Positions 27,208 to 36,046 of a stretch of DNA of 64,000 bases are shown piece after piece. The DNA is taken from positions 4,801,502-4,865,501 of the forward strand of contig NZ_KI632509.1 of assembly GCF_000504245.1 (NCBI RefSeq). The letters run 5' to 3'. The notes under the pieces are model-generated. The model was given only the letters and a program-made list of their open reading frames with translations, was not told where the DNA came from and ran no database searches. Positions within the stretch are counted from its first letter, which is position 1; each line of letters begins with the position of its first letter. The DNA is from Haloechinothrix halophila YIM 93223. Its GTDB lineage: Bacteria > Actinomycetota > Actinomycetes > Mycobacteriales > Pseudonocardiaceae. The position numbers and the translations under genes are program-made.

Positions 27208-28738
27208 ACGACATCGCGGCGAGGCGGGCGTGGTGGGCGGCCACGATCCGCCGGCGCGGGTCGGTCCTGGGAAGCAGGCCGCACAACCGCTCGACGACCT
27301 CGGCATCGTCGGCGCCACACGACGTCTCCCAGAAGCGCCACAGCGCCCCGGCGTCGCCGCTGTCCAGCACCGCGCGGCGCACCAGCGCGATCAGCGACTC
27401 CCGCTCGTCGCGCACCGCTGGCGCCTCGGAGTCGGCGAGCAGCGGGCCGTCGAACGCCTCGACCACCGCGTCCACGTCGCCGTCCCGCAGCGCCGCACTG
27501 ACCCGCAGGAAGTCGGCGTCGATATCGGCGGCGAGCCGATACGGCTTTGTCCGCACCACATCCGCACCGAGCTGCGAGCGCAGCCGGTGGATCTCCGCGC
27601 GCACGGTGACCGGGTTGCCGTCGTCGCCGTACAGCTCCAGCGCCAGCCGGTCGGCGGTCATGCCGTGCGAGTGCATCGCCAGCACAGTCAGGATCTCCGC
27701 GTGCCGCAGTGTGATCGGAATCTCGCGGTCGTCGACGGTGACGACCGGCGCGCTGTCACTCAGGAAGGTGAGACCGAGCCTGCGGGGCGGAGTGTGACTC
27801 GCACCTGTGCCCACCCCAGTACTCGACGTCCGCCCGAGCCGGAGCAGGTAGCCCTCCGGCAGTGGCTCCAGCATGCCAACCCTGCCGTCCGGCAGCGCCA
27901 CGTCCGAGCCGGTGATCGGCACCGCCTCCGGCAACGCCCCGCAGGATTCCGTCGCCAGCACCTTGCCGGACGCCGACAGCAACGCGCCCGGCTCGCCCCG
28001 CAACGCGTGCAGGTGCGGCATGTGGCTGCGGCGCACCCGCTCGTCGCGCACCGCCAGCTGGGCCTTGAGCTGGCCTTCCGCGAGGCTGGCCGACGCGGAC
28101 ACCAGCGCGAGCATCGCCGGATGCACCGTGCGCAGCGGGCCGCTGACGTCGATGGCACCCAGCAGCGCGCCGGTCTCCGGGTCGCGCACCGGCGCCGCCG
28201 CGCAGGTCCAGGTGTGATACGTCCGCACCAGGTGCTCCGCGGAGTAGACCTGCACCGGCTCGCCGGTCGCGAGCACGGTGCCCATCGCGTTGGTGCCGAT
28301 GACGTCCTCTGACCACCGCACGCCTTCGGTGAGCAGCACCCGGTCGGCGTCGTGGCACACCCCGGACGCGCCCTCGCGCCACAGGATGTGGCCATCGGCG
28401 TCGGTGACGATCATGATGTGCTCAGCGTCGTCAGCGATGCTGACCAGGTTCTGCCGCAGCAGCGGCAACACCGCCGCCAGCGGGTGCGCCTGCCGGACGT
28501 CGTCCAACTCGTCGGTGTCGTAGACCAGCGGCGGGAGCTTGCCGTCCGGGTCGACATCGGCCGCGAGCGAGCGGTCCCAGGACGCCGAGATCACCGAACG
28601 CGGCGGCCGGGGCGCTGGCGCACCAGAGAGCACGGCCTCGTGCACCCGCCGCAACAGCTTGGCGTAGGCATCGGGGTCGTGCAGCAGCTCCGCGGACACA
28701 GCGTGCTCACCCACGGATATGACGGTAGTGATCGCCAT
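27206..28738 (-). CDS. GAF-domain transcriptional regulator divergent from aldehyde dehydrogenase
   Basis: About 510 residues. The N-terminal half resembles the sensor region of AcoR-type activators with a GAF domain (ADDAEHIMIVTDADGHILW, GTNAMGTVLATGEPVQV, CAAAPVRDPETGALLGAIDVSG). There is no AAA+ sigma-54 domain. The C-terminal part holds a winged-helix-like segment (LRHAEILTVLAMHSHGMTADRLALEL) followed by a helical region. Proteins of this build sit next to ExaC-type dehydrogenase/DUF779 genes in actinomycetes and probably sense an alcohol or aldehyde. ATG 28738 is chosen; the frame upstream runs over the divergent gene. A palindrome cluster in the shared space is the likely operator. Confidence 0.8.
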   Translation of the reverse strand: MAITTVISVGEHAVSAELLHDPDAYAKLLRRVHEAVLSGAPAPRPPRSVISASWDRSLAADVDPDGKLPPLVYDTDELDDVRQAHPLAAVLPLLRQNLVSIADDAEHIMIVTDADGHILWREGASGVCHDADRVLLTEGVRWSEDVIGTNAMGTVLATGEPVQVYSAEHLVRTYHTWTCAAAPVRDPETGALLGAIDVSGPLRTVHPAMLALVSASASLAEGQLKAQLAVRDERVRRSHMPHLHALRGEPGALLSASGKVLATESCGALPEAVPITGSDVALPDGRVGMLEPLPEGYLLRLGRTSSTGVGTGASHTPPRRLGLTFLSDSAPVVTVDDREIPITLRHAEILTVLAMHSHGMTADRLALELYGDDGNPVTVRAEIHRLRSQLGADVVRTKPYRLAADIDADFLRVSAALRDGDVDAVVEAFDGPLLADSEAPAVRDERESLIALVRRAVLDSGDAGALWRFWETSCGADDAEVVERLCGLLPRTDPRRRIVAAHHARLAAMS

Positions 28739-28747
28739 CACCGCACT

Positions 28748-28768
28748 GCAACGTCGTTGCAACGTTGC
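28748..28768. promoter_or_regulatory. Overlapping GCAACG/CGTTGC palindromes in the divergent promoter region
   Basis: GCAACG-T-CGTTGC is followed directly by AACGTTGC, making two overlapping perfect palindromes (13 and 10 bp). It lies between the divergent regulator and aldehyde dehydrogenase starts and is a good operator candidate for the GAF regulator. Confidence 0.55.
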
Positions 28769-28825
28769 CGCTCCTAGCGTCGCGCCATCACACCGCAACG
28801 AAGCGAGTAAGGACGGCATCAGCCC

Positions 28826-30349
28826 ATGACCACGTACGCAGCGCCCGGCACAGAGGGCAGCATCGTCTCCTACGAGTCCCGGTACGACCACTTCATCGGC
28901 GGCGAGTACGTCCCGCCAGCGAAGGGCCAGCACTTCGAGAACCCCACGCCGGTGACCGGCCAGCCGTTCACCGAGATCGCCCGGGGCACCGCCGAGGACG
29001 TCGAGCGCGCGCTGGACGCCGCCCACGGCGCGGCACCGGCGTGGGGGAAGACGTCCGTGGCCGAGCGAGCCACCATCCTCAACCGCATCGCCGACCGCAT
29101 GGAGGCCAACCTCGAAGCCCTCGCCGTGGCCGAGAGCTGGGAGAACGGCAAGGCGGTTCGCGAAACCCTGAACGCCGACATCCCGCTGGCCATCGACCAC
29201 TTCCGCTACTTCGCCGGCGCCATCCGCGCGCAGGAAGGCGGCGTGTCCGAGATCGACGGCGACACCGTCGCCTACCACTTCCACGAGCCGCTCGGCGTCG
29301 TCGGCCAGATCATCCCGTGGAACTTCCCGATCCTGATGGCGACCTGGAAGCTGGCCCCCGCCCTGGCGGCGGGCAACGCCGTCGTGCTCAAGCCAGCCGA
29401 GCAGACCCCGGCGTCGATCCACCTCCTGATGTCGCTGATCAGCGACCTACTGCCACCCGGTGTGCTGAACATCGTCAACGGTTTCGGCGTCGAGGCTGGC
29501 AAACCGCTGGCGTCGAACCGCAGGATCAGCAAGGTCGCCTTCACGGGTGAAACCACCACCGGGCGGCTGATCATGCAGTACGCCAGCGAGAGCCTGATCC
29601 CGGTCACGCTTGAGCTGGGCGGCAAGAGCCCGAACCTCTTCTTCGACGACGTCGCCAGCGCACACGACGCCTACTACGACAAGGCACTCGAAGGCTTCAC
29701 GATGTTCGCGCTGAACCAGGGCGAGGTGTGCACCTGCCCGTCGCGCGCACTGATCCAGGCGCGCATCTACGACCGGTTCCTCGCTGACGCGACCGAGCGC
29801 ACCAAGGCCGTCAAGCAGGGCCACCCGCTGGACACCGAGACCATGATCGGCGCGCAGGCAAGCAACGACCAATACGAGAAGATCCTGTCCTACATCGACA
29901 TCGGCAAGCAGGAGGGCGCGCGCGTCGTCACCGGCGGCGAGCCTTCTGACCTGGGCGGGGAGCTGTCCGGCGGCTACTACGTGCAGCCGACGATCTTCGA
30001 GGGCCACAACAAGATGCGGATCTTCCAGGAGGAGATCTTCGGGCCGGTGGTGTCAGTAGCGAAGTTCGACGACTACAACGACGCCATCAAGACCGCCAAC
30101 GACACGCTCTACGGCCTCGGCGCCGGAGTGTGGTCGCGCAACGGCAACGTCGCCTACCGAGCGGGCCGCGACATCCAGGCGGGCCGGGTGTGGGTGAACA
30201 ACTACCACGCCTACCCGGCGCACGCGGCGTTCGGCGGCTACAAGCAGTCCGGCATCGGCCGGGAAAACCACTCGATGATGCTCGACCACTACCAGCAGAC
30301 GAAGAACCTGCTGGTCAACTACTCGGAGAACAAGCTGGGCTTCTTCTAG
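28826..30349 (+). CDS. NAD-dependent aldehyde dehydrogenase (ExaC/AldA type)
   Basis: A 507-residue [25 protein letters not shown] (cofactor), FTGETTTGR, catalytic Glu in [10 protein letters not shown] and nucleophile Cys in [11 protein letters not shown], then EEIFGPVV. It oxidises acetaldehyde or similar short aldehydes to acids; ExaC-type enzymes serve ethanol use. It is followed 100 bp later by the DUF779 gene and divergently preceded by the GAF regulator, a common set in actinomycetes. ATG 28826 gives the expected N-terminus. Confidence 0.95.
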   Translation: MTTYAAPGTEGSIVSYESRYDHFIGGEYVPPAKGQHFENPTPVTGQPFTEIARGTAEDVERALDAAHGAAPAWGKTSVAERATILNRIADRMEANLEALAVAESWENGKAVRETLNADIPLAIDHFRYFAGAIRAQEGGVSEIDGDTVAYHFHEPLGVVGQIIPWNFPILMATWKLAPALAAGNAVVLKPAEQTPASIHLLMSLISDLLPPGVLNIVNGFGVEAGKPLASNRRISKVAFTGETTTGRLIMQYASESLIPVTLELGGKSPNLFFDDVASAHDAYYDKALEGFTMFALNQGEVCTCPSRALIQARIYDRFLADATERTKAVKQGHPLDTETMIGAQASNDQYEKILSYIDIGKQEGARVVTGGEPSDLGGELSGGYYVQPTIFEGHNKMRIFQEEIFGPVVSVAKFDDYNDAIKTANDTLYGLGAGVWSRNGNVAYRAGRDIQAGRVWVNNYHAYPAHAAFGGYKQSGIGRENHSMMLDHYQQTKNLLVNYSENKLGFF

Positions 30350-30449
30350 GCCTGGCGCCACTGACCGCCGGGCGTGGCGTGTATGCCCCGCCGCAACGGC
30401 GCGCGCCGCGCCCGGCTTCCCTTCCCGAGCCAGAAAGGCCCGCCTTCCC

Positions 30450-30827
30450 ATGACCGCAGAACGGGTTGCCGTGACGCCGGCGGCCGCGGACCTGCTCCGC
30501 AACCTCGCTGATACGCACGGCCCGCTGATGTTTCACCAGTCGGGCGGATGCTGCGATGGCAGCGCCCCGATGTGCTACCCGGCGGGCGAGTTCCGCACCG
30601 GTGACTCCGACGTCCACCTCGGTGAGCTGACCGTGGACGGCATCGACCCGGTGCCGGTGTGGATGTCGGCATCGCAGTTCGAGTACTGGCAGCACACCCA
30701 CCTGACCATCGACGTCGTGCCGGGGCGTGGCAGCGGCTTCTCACTGGAGGCTCCGGAAGGCGTGCGGTTCCTGATCCGCTCCCGGCTGCTCACCGACGAC
30801 GAACTCCGGGCATTCGGGCTGGCCTGA
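30450..30827 (+). CDS. DUF779 family protein
   Basis: A 125-residue protein with the family signature FHQSGGCCDGSAPMCYPAGEF, whose three cysteines suggest metal or thiol chemistry, and the end FSLEAPEGVRFLIRSRLL. DUF779 genes accompany ExaC-type aldehyde dehydrogenases; their role is unknown, possibly a small auxiliary redox or metal protein. ATG 30450 follows the aldehyde dehydrogenase by 100 bp on the same strand. A repeat array begins at its stop codon. Confidence 0.88.
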   Translation: MTAERVAVTPAAADLLRNLADTHGPLMFHQSGGCCDGSAPMCYPAGEFRTGDSDVHLGELTVDGIDPVPVWMSASQFEYWQHTHLTIDVVPGRGSGFSLEAPEGVRFLIRSRLLTDDELRAFGLA

Positions 30828-30938
30828 CGAGTCCCGACGTCTGGTCCTGACGAGTCCCGACGTCTGGTACCGCGAGTCCCGCGTTACGGGCGTGCGAGTC
30901 CCGCGTTACGGGTGCACGAGTTCCGACTTCCCGGAGCG
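30825..30938 (+). repeat. 22-23-bp tandem repeat array C (5 units)
   Basis: Five units centred on CGAGT(C/T)CCG, at 30828, 30851, 30873, 30895 and 30917, i.e. spacing 23, 22, 22, 22. Units one and two share TGACGAGTCCCGACGTCTGG and units three and four share GCGAGTCCCGCGTTACGGG. The first unit overlaps the TGA of the DUF779 gene. Confidence 0.85.
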
Positions 30939-31020
30939 CACCTTCGAGCCGTCGAGGACGACCGCCCGGGAATCGCTATGCTCACCCCGTCAATGGTCTC
31001 ACTCGTCTGGGGGTACGCGA

Positions 31021-31404
31021 ATGCCCGTGCTGGGGCTCGGCGCAGTCAGCCTGTTCCTGCTCGCGCTGTGGCTGTACTGCATCTACAACGTCATCACGAC
31101 CGACGAGTCGGGTTGCCGGAACCTGCCGAAGGTGCTGTGGCTGGTCATCGTGATCTTCGTTCCCACGGTGGGCTCCATCATGTGGCTGATCGCGGGACGC
31201 CCCGTCACCGCCCGGCCCGCACGTCCAGTGAGCGGGCCGACCGGCTTTCCGGAGTACGACCGACCCGGTCGGCACATCGCCGCCAATCCCGCCGCCGACG
31301 AGGAGTTCCTGCGCCGCTGCCGGGAGCGCGCCGAGGAGCAGCGCAAGGCGGCGCATGAGCGCAAAGAGAACAGCGACGACAGCACAGACGCCGACGGCAG
31401 CTGA
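31021..31404 (+). CDS. PLDc_N-type small membrane protein
   Basis: A 127-residue protein with two membrane helices (LGAVSLFLLALWLYCIYNVI and VLWLVIVIFVPTVGSIMWLIAG) separated by a short polar loop, the layout of the PLDc_N domain, followed by a charged cytoplasmic tail (RRCRERAEEQRKAAHERK). The domain occurs alone in many actinomycetes with unknown function. ATG 31021 has GGGG seven bases upstream; a TATGCT hexamer at 30977 may be the -10. Its stop is four bases from the convergent neighbour's stop. Confidence 0.82.
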   Translation: MPVLGLGAVSLFLLALWLYCIYNVITTDESGCRNLPKVLWLVIVIFVPTVGSIMWLIAGRPVTARPARPVSGPTGFPEYDRPGRHIAANPAADEEFLRRCRERAEEQRKAAHERKENSDDSTDADGS

Positions 31405-31408
31405 CCCG

Positions 31409-31927
31409 TCAGTCCCCCTGCGAGTCCTGCTGGTCGTCGTACTCCAGCAGCCGCTGCCAGTCGTGGCCGCACGCCGCCGTCGCGACGTACTGCTGCACCT
31501 GCGCCAGCCAGAACGCCTTGCCGTGACCGAACGAGCCCTGCAGCGGGTTCGGTGACCTGCGGTGAATGTAGAGCGTCTGCGCCTGGCCGCACACCGCGAA
31601 CCAGTCAGCGATGGCGGCGCGGTCGAGCACGAACGTCGGCTCGTCTGGCCAGGCGTCCCTGATGCGGCACGCCGACGCGTGCAGCGACTCTCGCATCCAC
31701 CCGTTGTGCCGCTGGCGAAACTGCCTGCTCGGTTTCGGCCGGGGATAGGCGTGGGCGAACAGCCGCCAGTTGCTCAGCCGCCTGCGCAACACGCCTGGTC
31801 TGCGTCCGGTTTCCAGTGCCTCGATGAACTGCCCCACGCTGGTGCGCACGGTCCCGGCAACGTCGGGCGACAACGTCAGGCGTATCGCACCGTCGTCCAG
31901 CGAGATCGCCTCGATGTAGCCCTCCAC
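31409..31927 (-). CDS. Unknown protein coupled to the second ClpS-like gene
   Basis: A 172-residue protein I do not recognise. The N-terminus (YIEAISLDDGAIRLTLSPDVAGTV) is beta-rich; the middle is basic and aromatic (RRRLSNWRLFAHAYPRPKPS) and the end has two Cys and several His/Trp. It starts at GTG 31927, one base after the ClpS-like gene stop, so the two are made together. The same arrangement (ClpS gene followed by a coupled gene) is seen 1.7 kb away with clpS and DUF2017; the segment GAIRLTLSPD faintly resembles the DUF2017 stretch [10 protein letters not shown]. It may be an adaptor-associated factor; no reaction is proposed. Confidence 0.7.
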   Translation of the reverse strand: MEGYIEAISLDDGAIRLTLSPDVAGTVRTSVGQFIEALETGRRPGVLRRRLSNWRLFAHAYPRPKPSRQFRQRHNGWMRESLHASACRIRDAWPDEPTFVLDRAAIADWFAVCGQAQTLYIHRRSPNPLQGSFGHGKAFWLAQVQQYVATAACGHDWQRLLEYDDQQDSQGD

Positions 31928-31928
31928 G

Positions 31929-32165
31929 TCACACCCACTTCATCGTGGCGCACAAGCCGTACAGCTGCAGCTGCGCAACGAACGACTCCGCCTGCTCCTG
32001 ACTCTCGTACTGACCGAGCACGGCTGAGCCGGTGCTCGACACCTCAGCCGCGGCATGCGCACCGTTCTCCACCGGGATGCCGAATACCTCGTACAGCACG
32101 TAGCAGACGCCTTCAACGGTGTTGATGTCATCATCGTGCAGCAGCACCGCCCATGCCCGCGTCAC
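31929..32165 (-). CDS. Second ClpS-like adaptor protein, divergent
   Basis: A 78-residue ClpS-fold protein: WAVLLHDDDINTVEGVCYVLYEVFGIP and AEVSSTGSAVLGQYESQEQAESFVAQLQLYGLCATMKWV. It keeps the N-terminal acidic pair and the GxxA end that contact ClpA/ClpC, but lacks the VHxxG histidine that helps hold N-degron residues (Ser here) and lacks the N-terminal extension. GTG 32165 lies seven bases after the P1 peptidase stop. It may load a different substrate set onto ClpC or act as a competitor of true ClpS. Confidence 0.8.
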   Translation of the reverse strand: MTRAWAVLLHDDDINTVEGVCYVLYEVFGIPVENGAHAAAEVSSTGSAVLGQYESQEQAESFVAQLQLYGLCATMKWV

Positions 32166-32172
32166 ACCGGAA

Positions 32173-33222
32173 TCACGGCGTCGCACGTCGCGCTTCCGGC
32201 CAGACATCGCCGTACGCACGCAGCGATCCCACGCTGCTCGCCGCGAGCACGCCGTGCACGATCGCCCGCGCGAACGACGTCGCCGCCGCGGCACAGAGCC
32301 CGTCGAGCACCGCGGCGCGCTGGGGCACACCGAACGGCCCGCTCGCCTCAGGCAGTTCCCGCGCGCCGGTAGCCAGCGCGAAGACCGTGTCGCCGTCGAA
32401 CATCGAATGCGCGGGCCGCACCGCCCGCGCGAGGCCATCCTGGGCGCTCATCGCCAGCCGCCGACACTCCGCTTTGGACAGTGCCGCGTCGGTCGCGACC
32501 ACGCCGATGGTGGTATTCAACGACGCCCCGCCAGCGGCGTCACCGGGGCCAGCGCCGCCGTCCCCGACATCACCTGGCCGGTCCGGCCACCGCACCCCGA
32601 ACTCGCCCGCCAGCTCGTGATCCGCCGTCCACGGACGTCCAGTGCTCACGTCCACCGCCTCGCCGTGCGCGTTAACGACCGCCAGCGCGCCAACAGTGTG
32701 CTCGCCGACCGTCACACTCGCGGTGCCGAGCCCGCCCTTGAGCGAGCCCACCTTCGCGCCAGCGCCAGCGCCGACACAGCCCTGCGTCACCGCAACGCTC
32801 GCCACCTCGCACGCCGCATAGCCGAATCCGGCGTCAGGCCGGTTGCCCCACTCGGACCGCGGCAGGTCGAAAATCACCGCACCGGGCACGATCGGCACCA
32901 CCTCGTGCGGCTCAACCCCAACGGGAAAACCACTGTCCTGTTCGGACAGCCACCGCATCACACCGTCCGCCGCCGCGAGACCGTAGGCGCTGCCACCGGA
33001 CAGGCACACCGCGTGCGCCCGCTGCACCATGTTCTCCGGCGCGAGCAGGTCAGTCTCGCGGGTGCCCGGTGCGCCCCCGCGTGCGTCGACACCGCCGACC
33101 GCGCCGCCAGCTGCCAGCACGACGGTGGTTCCGGTCGCCCAGCCGTCACCGATCCGGTGCTGGTGGCCAACCGACACGCCGTCGACGTCGGTGATCGCGT
33201 TGCGTGGACCGGGCGTGCTCAT
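32173..33222 (-). CDS. P1 (DmpA/S58) family peptidase
   Basis: A 349-residue Ntn-type self-processing aminopeptidase homolog. NAITDVDGVSVGHQHR begins the family fold; GGASLNTTIGVVATDA holds the nucleophile Ser at the autocleavage site; LSGGSAYGLAAADGVMRWL is the conserved core. It corresponds to mycobacterial Rv1333. ATG 33222 overlaps the DUF2017 stop by four bases. DmpA relatives cleave N-terminal D- or L-amino acid peptides; the physiological substrate is unknown. It lies between two ClpS-type genes, so a role in peptide turnover is natural but unproven. Confidence 0.92.
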   Translation of the reverse strand: MSTPGPRNAITDVDGVSVGHQHRIGDGWATGTTVVLAAGGAVGGVDARGGAPGTRETDLLAPENMVQRAHAVCLSGGSAYGLAAADGVMRWLSEQDSGFPVGVEPHEVVPIVPGAVIFDLPRSEWGNRPDAGFGYAACEVASVAVTQGCVGAGAGAKVGSLKGGLGTASVTVGEHTVGALAVVNAHGEAVDVSTGRPWTADHELAGEFGVRWPDRPGDVGDGGAGPGDAAGGASLNTTIGVVATDAALSKAECRRLAMSAQDGLARAVRPAHSMFDGDTVFALATGARELPEASGPFGVPQRAAVLDGLCAAAATSFARAIVHGVLAASSVGSLRAYGDVWPEARRATP

Positions 33223-33776
33223 CCCGACATCGCCTGCACCAAGCTCTCCTGCAGGTACGTCAGCCAGTGGTAGACGCCGATGTGCGCCGCGCGCGGGTCG
33301 TCGTCCGGTAGCTGGTCGGGCATGTCCTCGGTGACGTCGAGCGCGGTGCCGAGCGCGAGCCGGACATCGTTGATCGCGGACAGCCACGAGTCCGCCTGCT
33401 CCAGCGAGAGCCGCACCTCGCCACCGCCGGGCCCCAGGGTCTCCATGACCACCCCCGTGGCACCGAGCTTCACGTCGAGCAACTCCGGCTCGTGCAGCGA
33501 GCGCAGCGCCGCGGCGGAGTCCATGTCCTCCTGCGTCGGTTGGTCGGGATCAAGACGGTGGAAATCGGGCAGCAGCCGCGCGAGCACCGGGTCGTCCGGC
33601 GCGGTCGACGGGCCTGCCTTGATGCCGGTCAGCTCGCTCAGCTCATCCTCGGGCGCCTCGTCGGCGCGGGCCCTGAGCATGTCCTCCAACTGGCTGACAA
33701 GACCGCGCAGTATCGCCGCTTCCTGCTGTTCGAACGAGGCGACCATCCTGGCGCCCTTACGCCGCCATGGCTTCAC
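33219..33776 (-). CDS. DUF2017 family protein
   Basis: A 185-residue protein beginning [25 protein letters not shown], the usual DUF2017 opening, and ending in a helical region ([33 protein letters not shown]). DUF2017 genes follow clpS throughout actinobacteria (Rv1332) and may link to Clp proteolysis, but the function is not known. GTG 33776 overlaps the clpS stop by four bases and its own stop overlaps the P1 peptidase start, so the three are one coupled unit. Confidence 0.9.
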   Translation of the reverse strand: MKPWRRKGARMVASFEQQEAAILRGLVSQLEDMLRARADEAPEDELSELTGIKAGPSTAPDDPVLARLLPDFHRLDPDQPTQEDMDSAAALRSLHEPELLDVKLGATGVVMETLGPGGGEVRLSLEQADSWLSAINDVRLALGTALDVTEDMPDQLPDDDPRAAHIGVYHWLTYLQESLVQAMSG

Positions 33777-34072
33777 GACGCCTGCTGCATCGTCGCCCAC
33801 AGCCCGGCCGCGTGCAGCCGGGCGACGTCTCCCTCGACCTTCTCCTTGGAACCGGACGACACGATCGCTTTCCCCTTGTGATGCACGTCGAGCATGAGCT
33901 TGGTCGCATGGTCATGGCTGTAGCCGAACAGCTTCTGGAACACGTACGTCACGTACGACATCAGGTTGACCGGGTCGTTCCAGACGACGGTCTGCCAGGG
34001 CCGGTCAGCCGCGCCGAGTTCGTCGGACGCGGGCTCAACCTGCGTCTGCTCGTCCGCTGCTGGCATGGACAT
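33773..34072 (-). CDS. clpS: ATP-dependent Clp protease adaptor ClpS
   Basis: A 99-residue adaptor: [63 protein letters not shown]. The ND pair and the VHHKG histidine that recognise N-terminal destabilising residues are both present. It delivers N-degron proteins to ClpC1P. ATG 34072 is chosen because longer starts add a non-family N-terminus. The divergent neighbour is pncB, as in M. tuberculosis (Rv1331/Rv1330c). Confidence 0.95.
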   Translation of the reverse strand: MSMPAADEQTQVEPASDELGAADRPWQTVVWNDPVNLMSYVTYVFQKLFGYSHDHATKLMLDVHHKGKAIVSSGSKEKVEGDVARLHAAGLWATMQQAS

Positions 34073-34162
34073 AGTTCTATGGTGGCACGACACGCCCTTC
34101 GTGCAATGACCAGGTGTGGGCGTGCGCTGCCCCGTCACCCCACTCGCTCATAGGCTGAGGCC

Positions 34163-35461
34163 ATGACAGCGCCACAGCAGCAATCACCGAGCACAGCACT
34201 GCTGACCGACCACTATGAGCTGACCATGCTCGCCAGCGCGCTCGCGGACGGCAGCGCCGAGCGGGACTGCGTGTTCGAGGTCTTCGCGCGCAGGCTGCCC
34301 GACGGCCGCAGATACGGCGTCGTCGCGGGCGCGGCGCGGCTGCTTGAGGCACTGGTGGACTTCCGCTTCACCGACGCAGAGATCGACCAGCTCGCCGCGA
34401 CCAATGTGGTGGGTGACGACACCCTCGACTGGCTGGCGAGCTACACGTTCTCCGGCGACATCGACGGCTACCCGGAGGGCGAACTGTACTTTCCCGGCTC
34501 GCCGGTGCTGACCGTGCGAGCCAGCTTCGCGGAGGCCGTCGTGATGGAGACGCTCGCGCTCTCGATCCTCAACCACGACTGCGCGATCGCCTCAGCGGCG
34601 GCACGGATGGCATCGGCGGCGGGTACCCGGCCGATCATCGAGATGGGCGGCCGCCGCACCCACGAGTACGCCGCCGTCGCCGCCGCCCGCGCCGCCTACA
34701 TCGGCGGGTTCGCCACGACGTCCAATCTGGAGGCTGGCCGCCGCTACGGCATCTCAACACGCGGCACCGTCGCGCACGCCTTCATGCTCCTGCACGACAC
34801 CGAGGAAGCGGCATTCGCGGCGCAGATCGAGAAACTGGGCACCGACACCACCTTGCTTGTCGACACCTACGACATCACAGCGGGCATCGACACCGCGGTA
34901 CGCGTCGCTGGTACCGAACTGGGCGCGGTCCGCATCGACTCCGGCGACGTCGGCGTGCTGGCACGCCAAGCCCGCCAGCAACTCGACCGGCTCGGCGCCC
35001 GCGACACCCGCATCGTCGTCTCCGGCGACCTCGACGAACACGCCATCGCGGCGCTGCGCGCGGAACCGGTTGACGCCTACGGGGTCGGCACCGCCGTCGT
35101 CACCGGATCGGGCGCACCGACCGCGAACATGGTTTACAAGCTGGTCGAGGTCGACGGCAAACCGGTGGCCAAGCGCAGCGAGAGCAAGGAATCGCGCGGC
35201 GGCAGGAAGTCCGCGCTGCGCAGGCACAAACCGACCGGAACGGCGATCGAGGAAGTCGTCTACCAGGCGGCGTCACCCCCTGAGCTGGGCGAGCACGACC
35301 GCGAGCTGCCGATTCCGCTGGTGAGAGGTGGTGAGGTCGTCGATAATCCGCCTACCCTGGAAGACAGCAGGCAACGCCTCCGGCACGCGCTGGTGAGCCT
35401 GCCGTGGGCGGGGCTGAAACTCTCCCACGGCGATCCGGCGATCCCCACCGTGTTCCGGTAG
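34163..35461 (+). CDS. pncB: Nicotinate phosphoribosyltransferase
   Basis: A 432-residue enzyme joining nicotinate to PRPP with ATP in NAD salvage: LLTDHYELTMLASAL at the N-terminus, EMGGRRTHEYAAVAAARAAYIGGFATTSN (catalytic His region), VDTYDITAGI, VRIDSGDVG and VDAYGVGTAVVTGSGAP. ATG 34163 is six bases after TAGGCT, so the message may be leaderless. It is followed 12 bp later by pncA, giving a compact nicotinamide-to-NaMN pair. Confidence 0.96.
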   Translation: MTAPQQQSPSTALLTDHYELTMLASALADGSAERDCVFEVFARRLPDGRRYGVVAGAARLLEALVDFRFTDAEIDQLAATNVVGDDTLDWLASYTFSGDIDGYPEGELYFPGSPVLTVRASFAEAVVMETLALSILNHDCAIASAAARMASAAGTRPIIEMGGRRTHEYAAVAAARAAYIGGFATTSNLEAGRRYGISTRGTVAHAFMLLHDTEEAAFAAQIEKLGTDTTLLVDTYDITAGIDTAVRVAGTELGAVRIDSGDVGVLARQARQQLDRLGARDTRIVVSGDLDEHAIAALRAEPVDAYGVGTAVVTGSGAPTANMVYKLVEVDGKPVAKRSESKESRGGRKSALRRHKPTGTAIEEVVYQAASPPELGEHDRELPIPLVRGGEVVDNPPTLEDSRQRLRHALVSLPWAGLKLSHGDPAIPTVFR

Positions 35462-35473
35462 CAGGAGGTAGGC

Positions 35474-36046
35474 ATGGCGAACGCACTGATCATCGTCGAC
35501 GTACAGAACGACTTCTGCGAGGGCGGCTCGCTCGCCGTCCCCGGCGGAGCGATGCTCGCGGGCGACATCTCGACGTTCCTCGCCGATGACGCCGCCTACG
35601 ACCACATCGTCGCCACCCGCGACTACCACATCGACCCCGGCGCGCACTTCAGCGACAACCCGGACTTCGTGCGGTCCTGGCCGCCGCACTGCCGCGCCGG
35701 CACACCCGGCGCGTCGTTCCACCCGGCGCTCGACGTCGGACCGATCCGCGACGTGTTCTCCAAGGGCCAATACAGCGACGGCTACTCCGGCTTCGAGGGC
35801 GAGTCTCCGGAAGGCAACCCGCTCGCGGCCTGGCTGCGGTCCCGCGACGTCGACCAGGTGGACGTCGTCGGCATCGCGACCGACCACTGCGTGCGCGCGA
35901 CGTCGCTGGACGCCGCGAAGGAGGGCTTCCGGGTGCGCACGCTGCTCGACCTCACCGCTGGCGTGTCGCAGGACACCGTGAACGAAGCGCTGGAACAGCT
36001 CCGGTTGGCGGGCGTCGAGCTAGTCGGCAGCCCCAGAGTCGGCTGA
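35474..36046 (+). CDS. pncA: Nicotinamidase
   Basis: A 190-residue isochorismatase-fold amidase that turns nicotinamide into nicotinate for PncB. The triad is present: Asp in IIVDVQNDFCEGG, Lys in VFSKGQY and Cys in GIATDHCVRATSLDA; the metal-site run RDYHIDPGAHF is complete. The PncA family also activates pyrazinamide. The 3' end overlaps that of the convergent secreted-protein gene by 27 bp. Confidence 0.95.
   Translation: MANALIIVDVQNDFCEGGSLAVPGGAMLAGDISTFLADDAAYDHIVATRDYHIDPGAHFSDNPDFVRSWPPHCRAGTPGASFHPALDVGPIRDVFSKGQYSDGYSGFEGESPEGNPLAAWLRSRDVDQVDVVGIATDHCVRATSLDAAKEGFRVRTLLDLTAGVSQDTVNEALEQLRLAGVELVGSPRVG

Noticed and set aside
26805-28312. Frames with seven-residue repeats (VRLARDK, RASRTLS) through the arrays
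   Set aside because: A 21-bp repeat gives heptads in any frame without a stop. The frames run into antisense of real genes.
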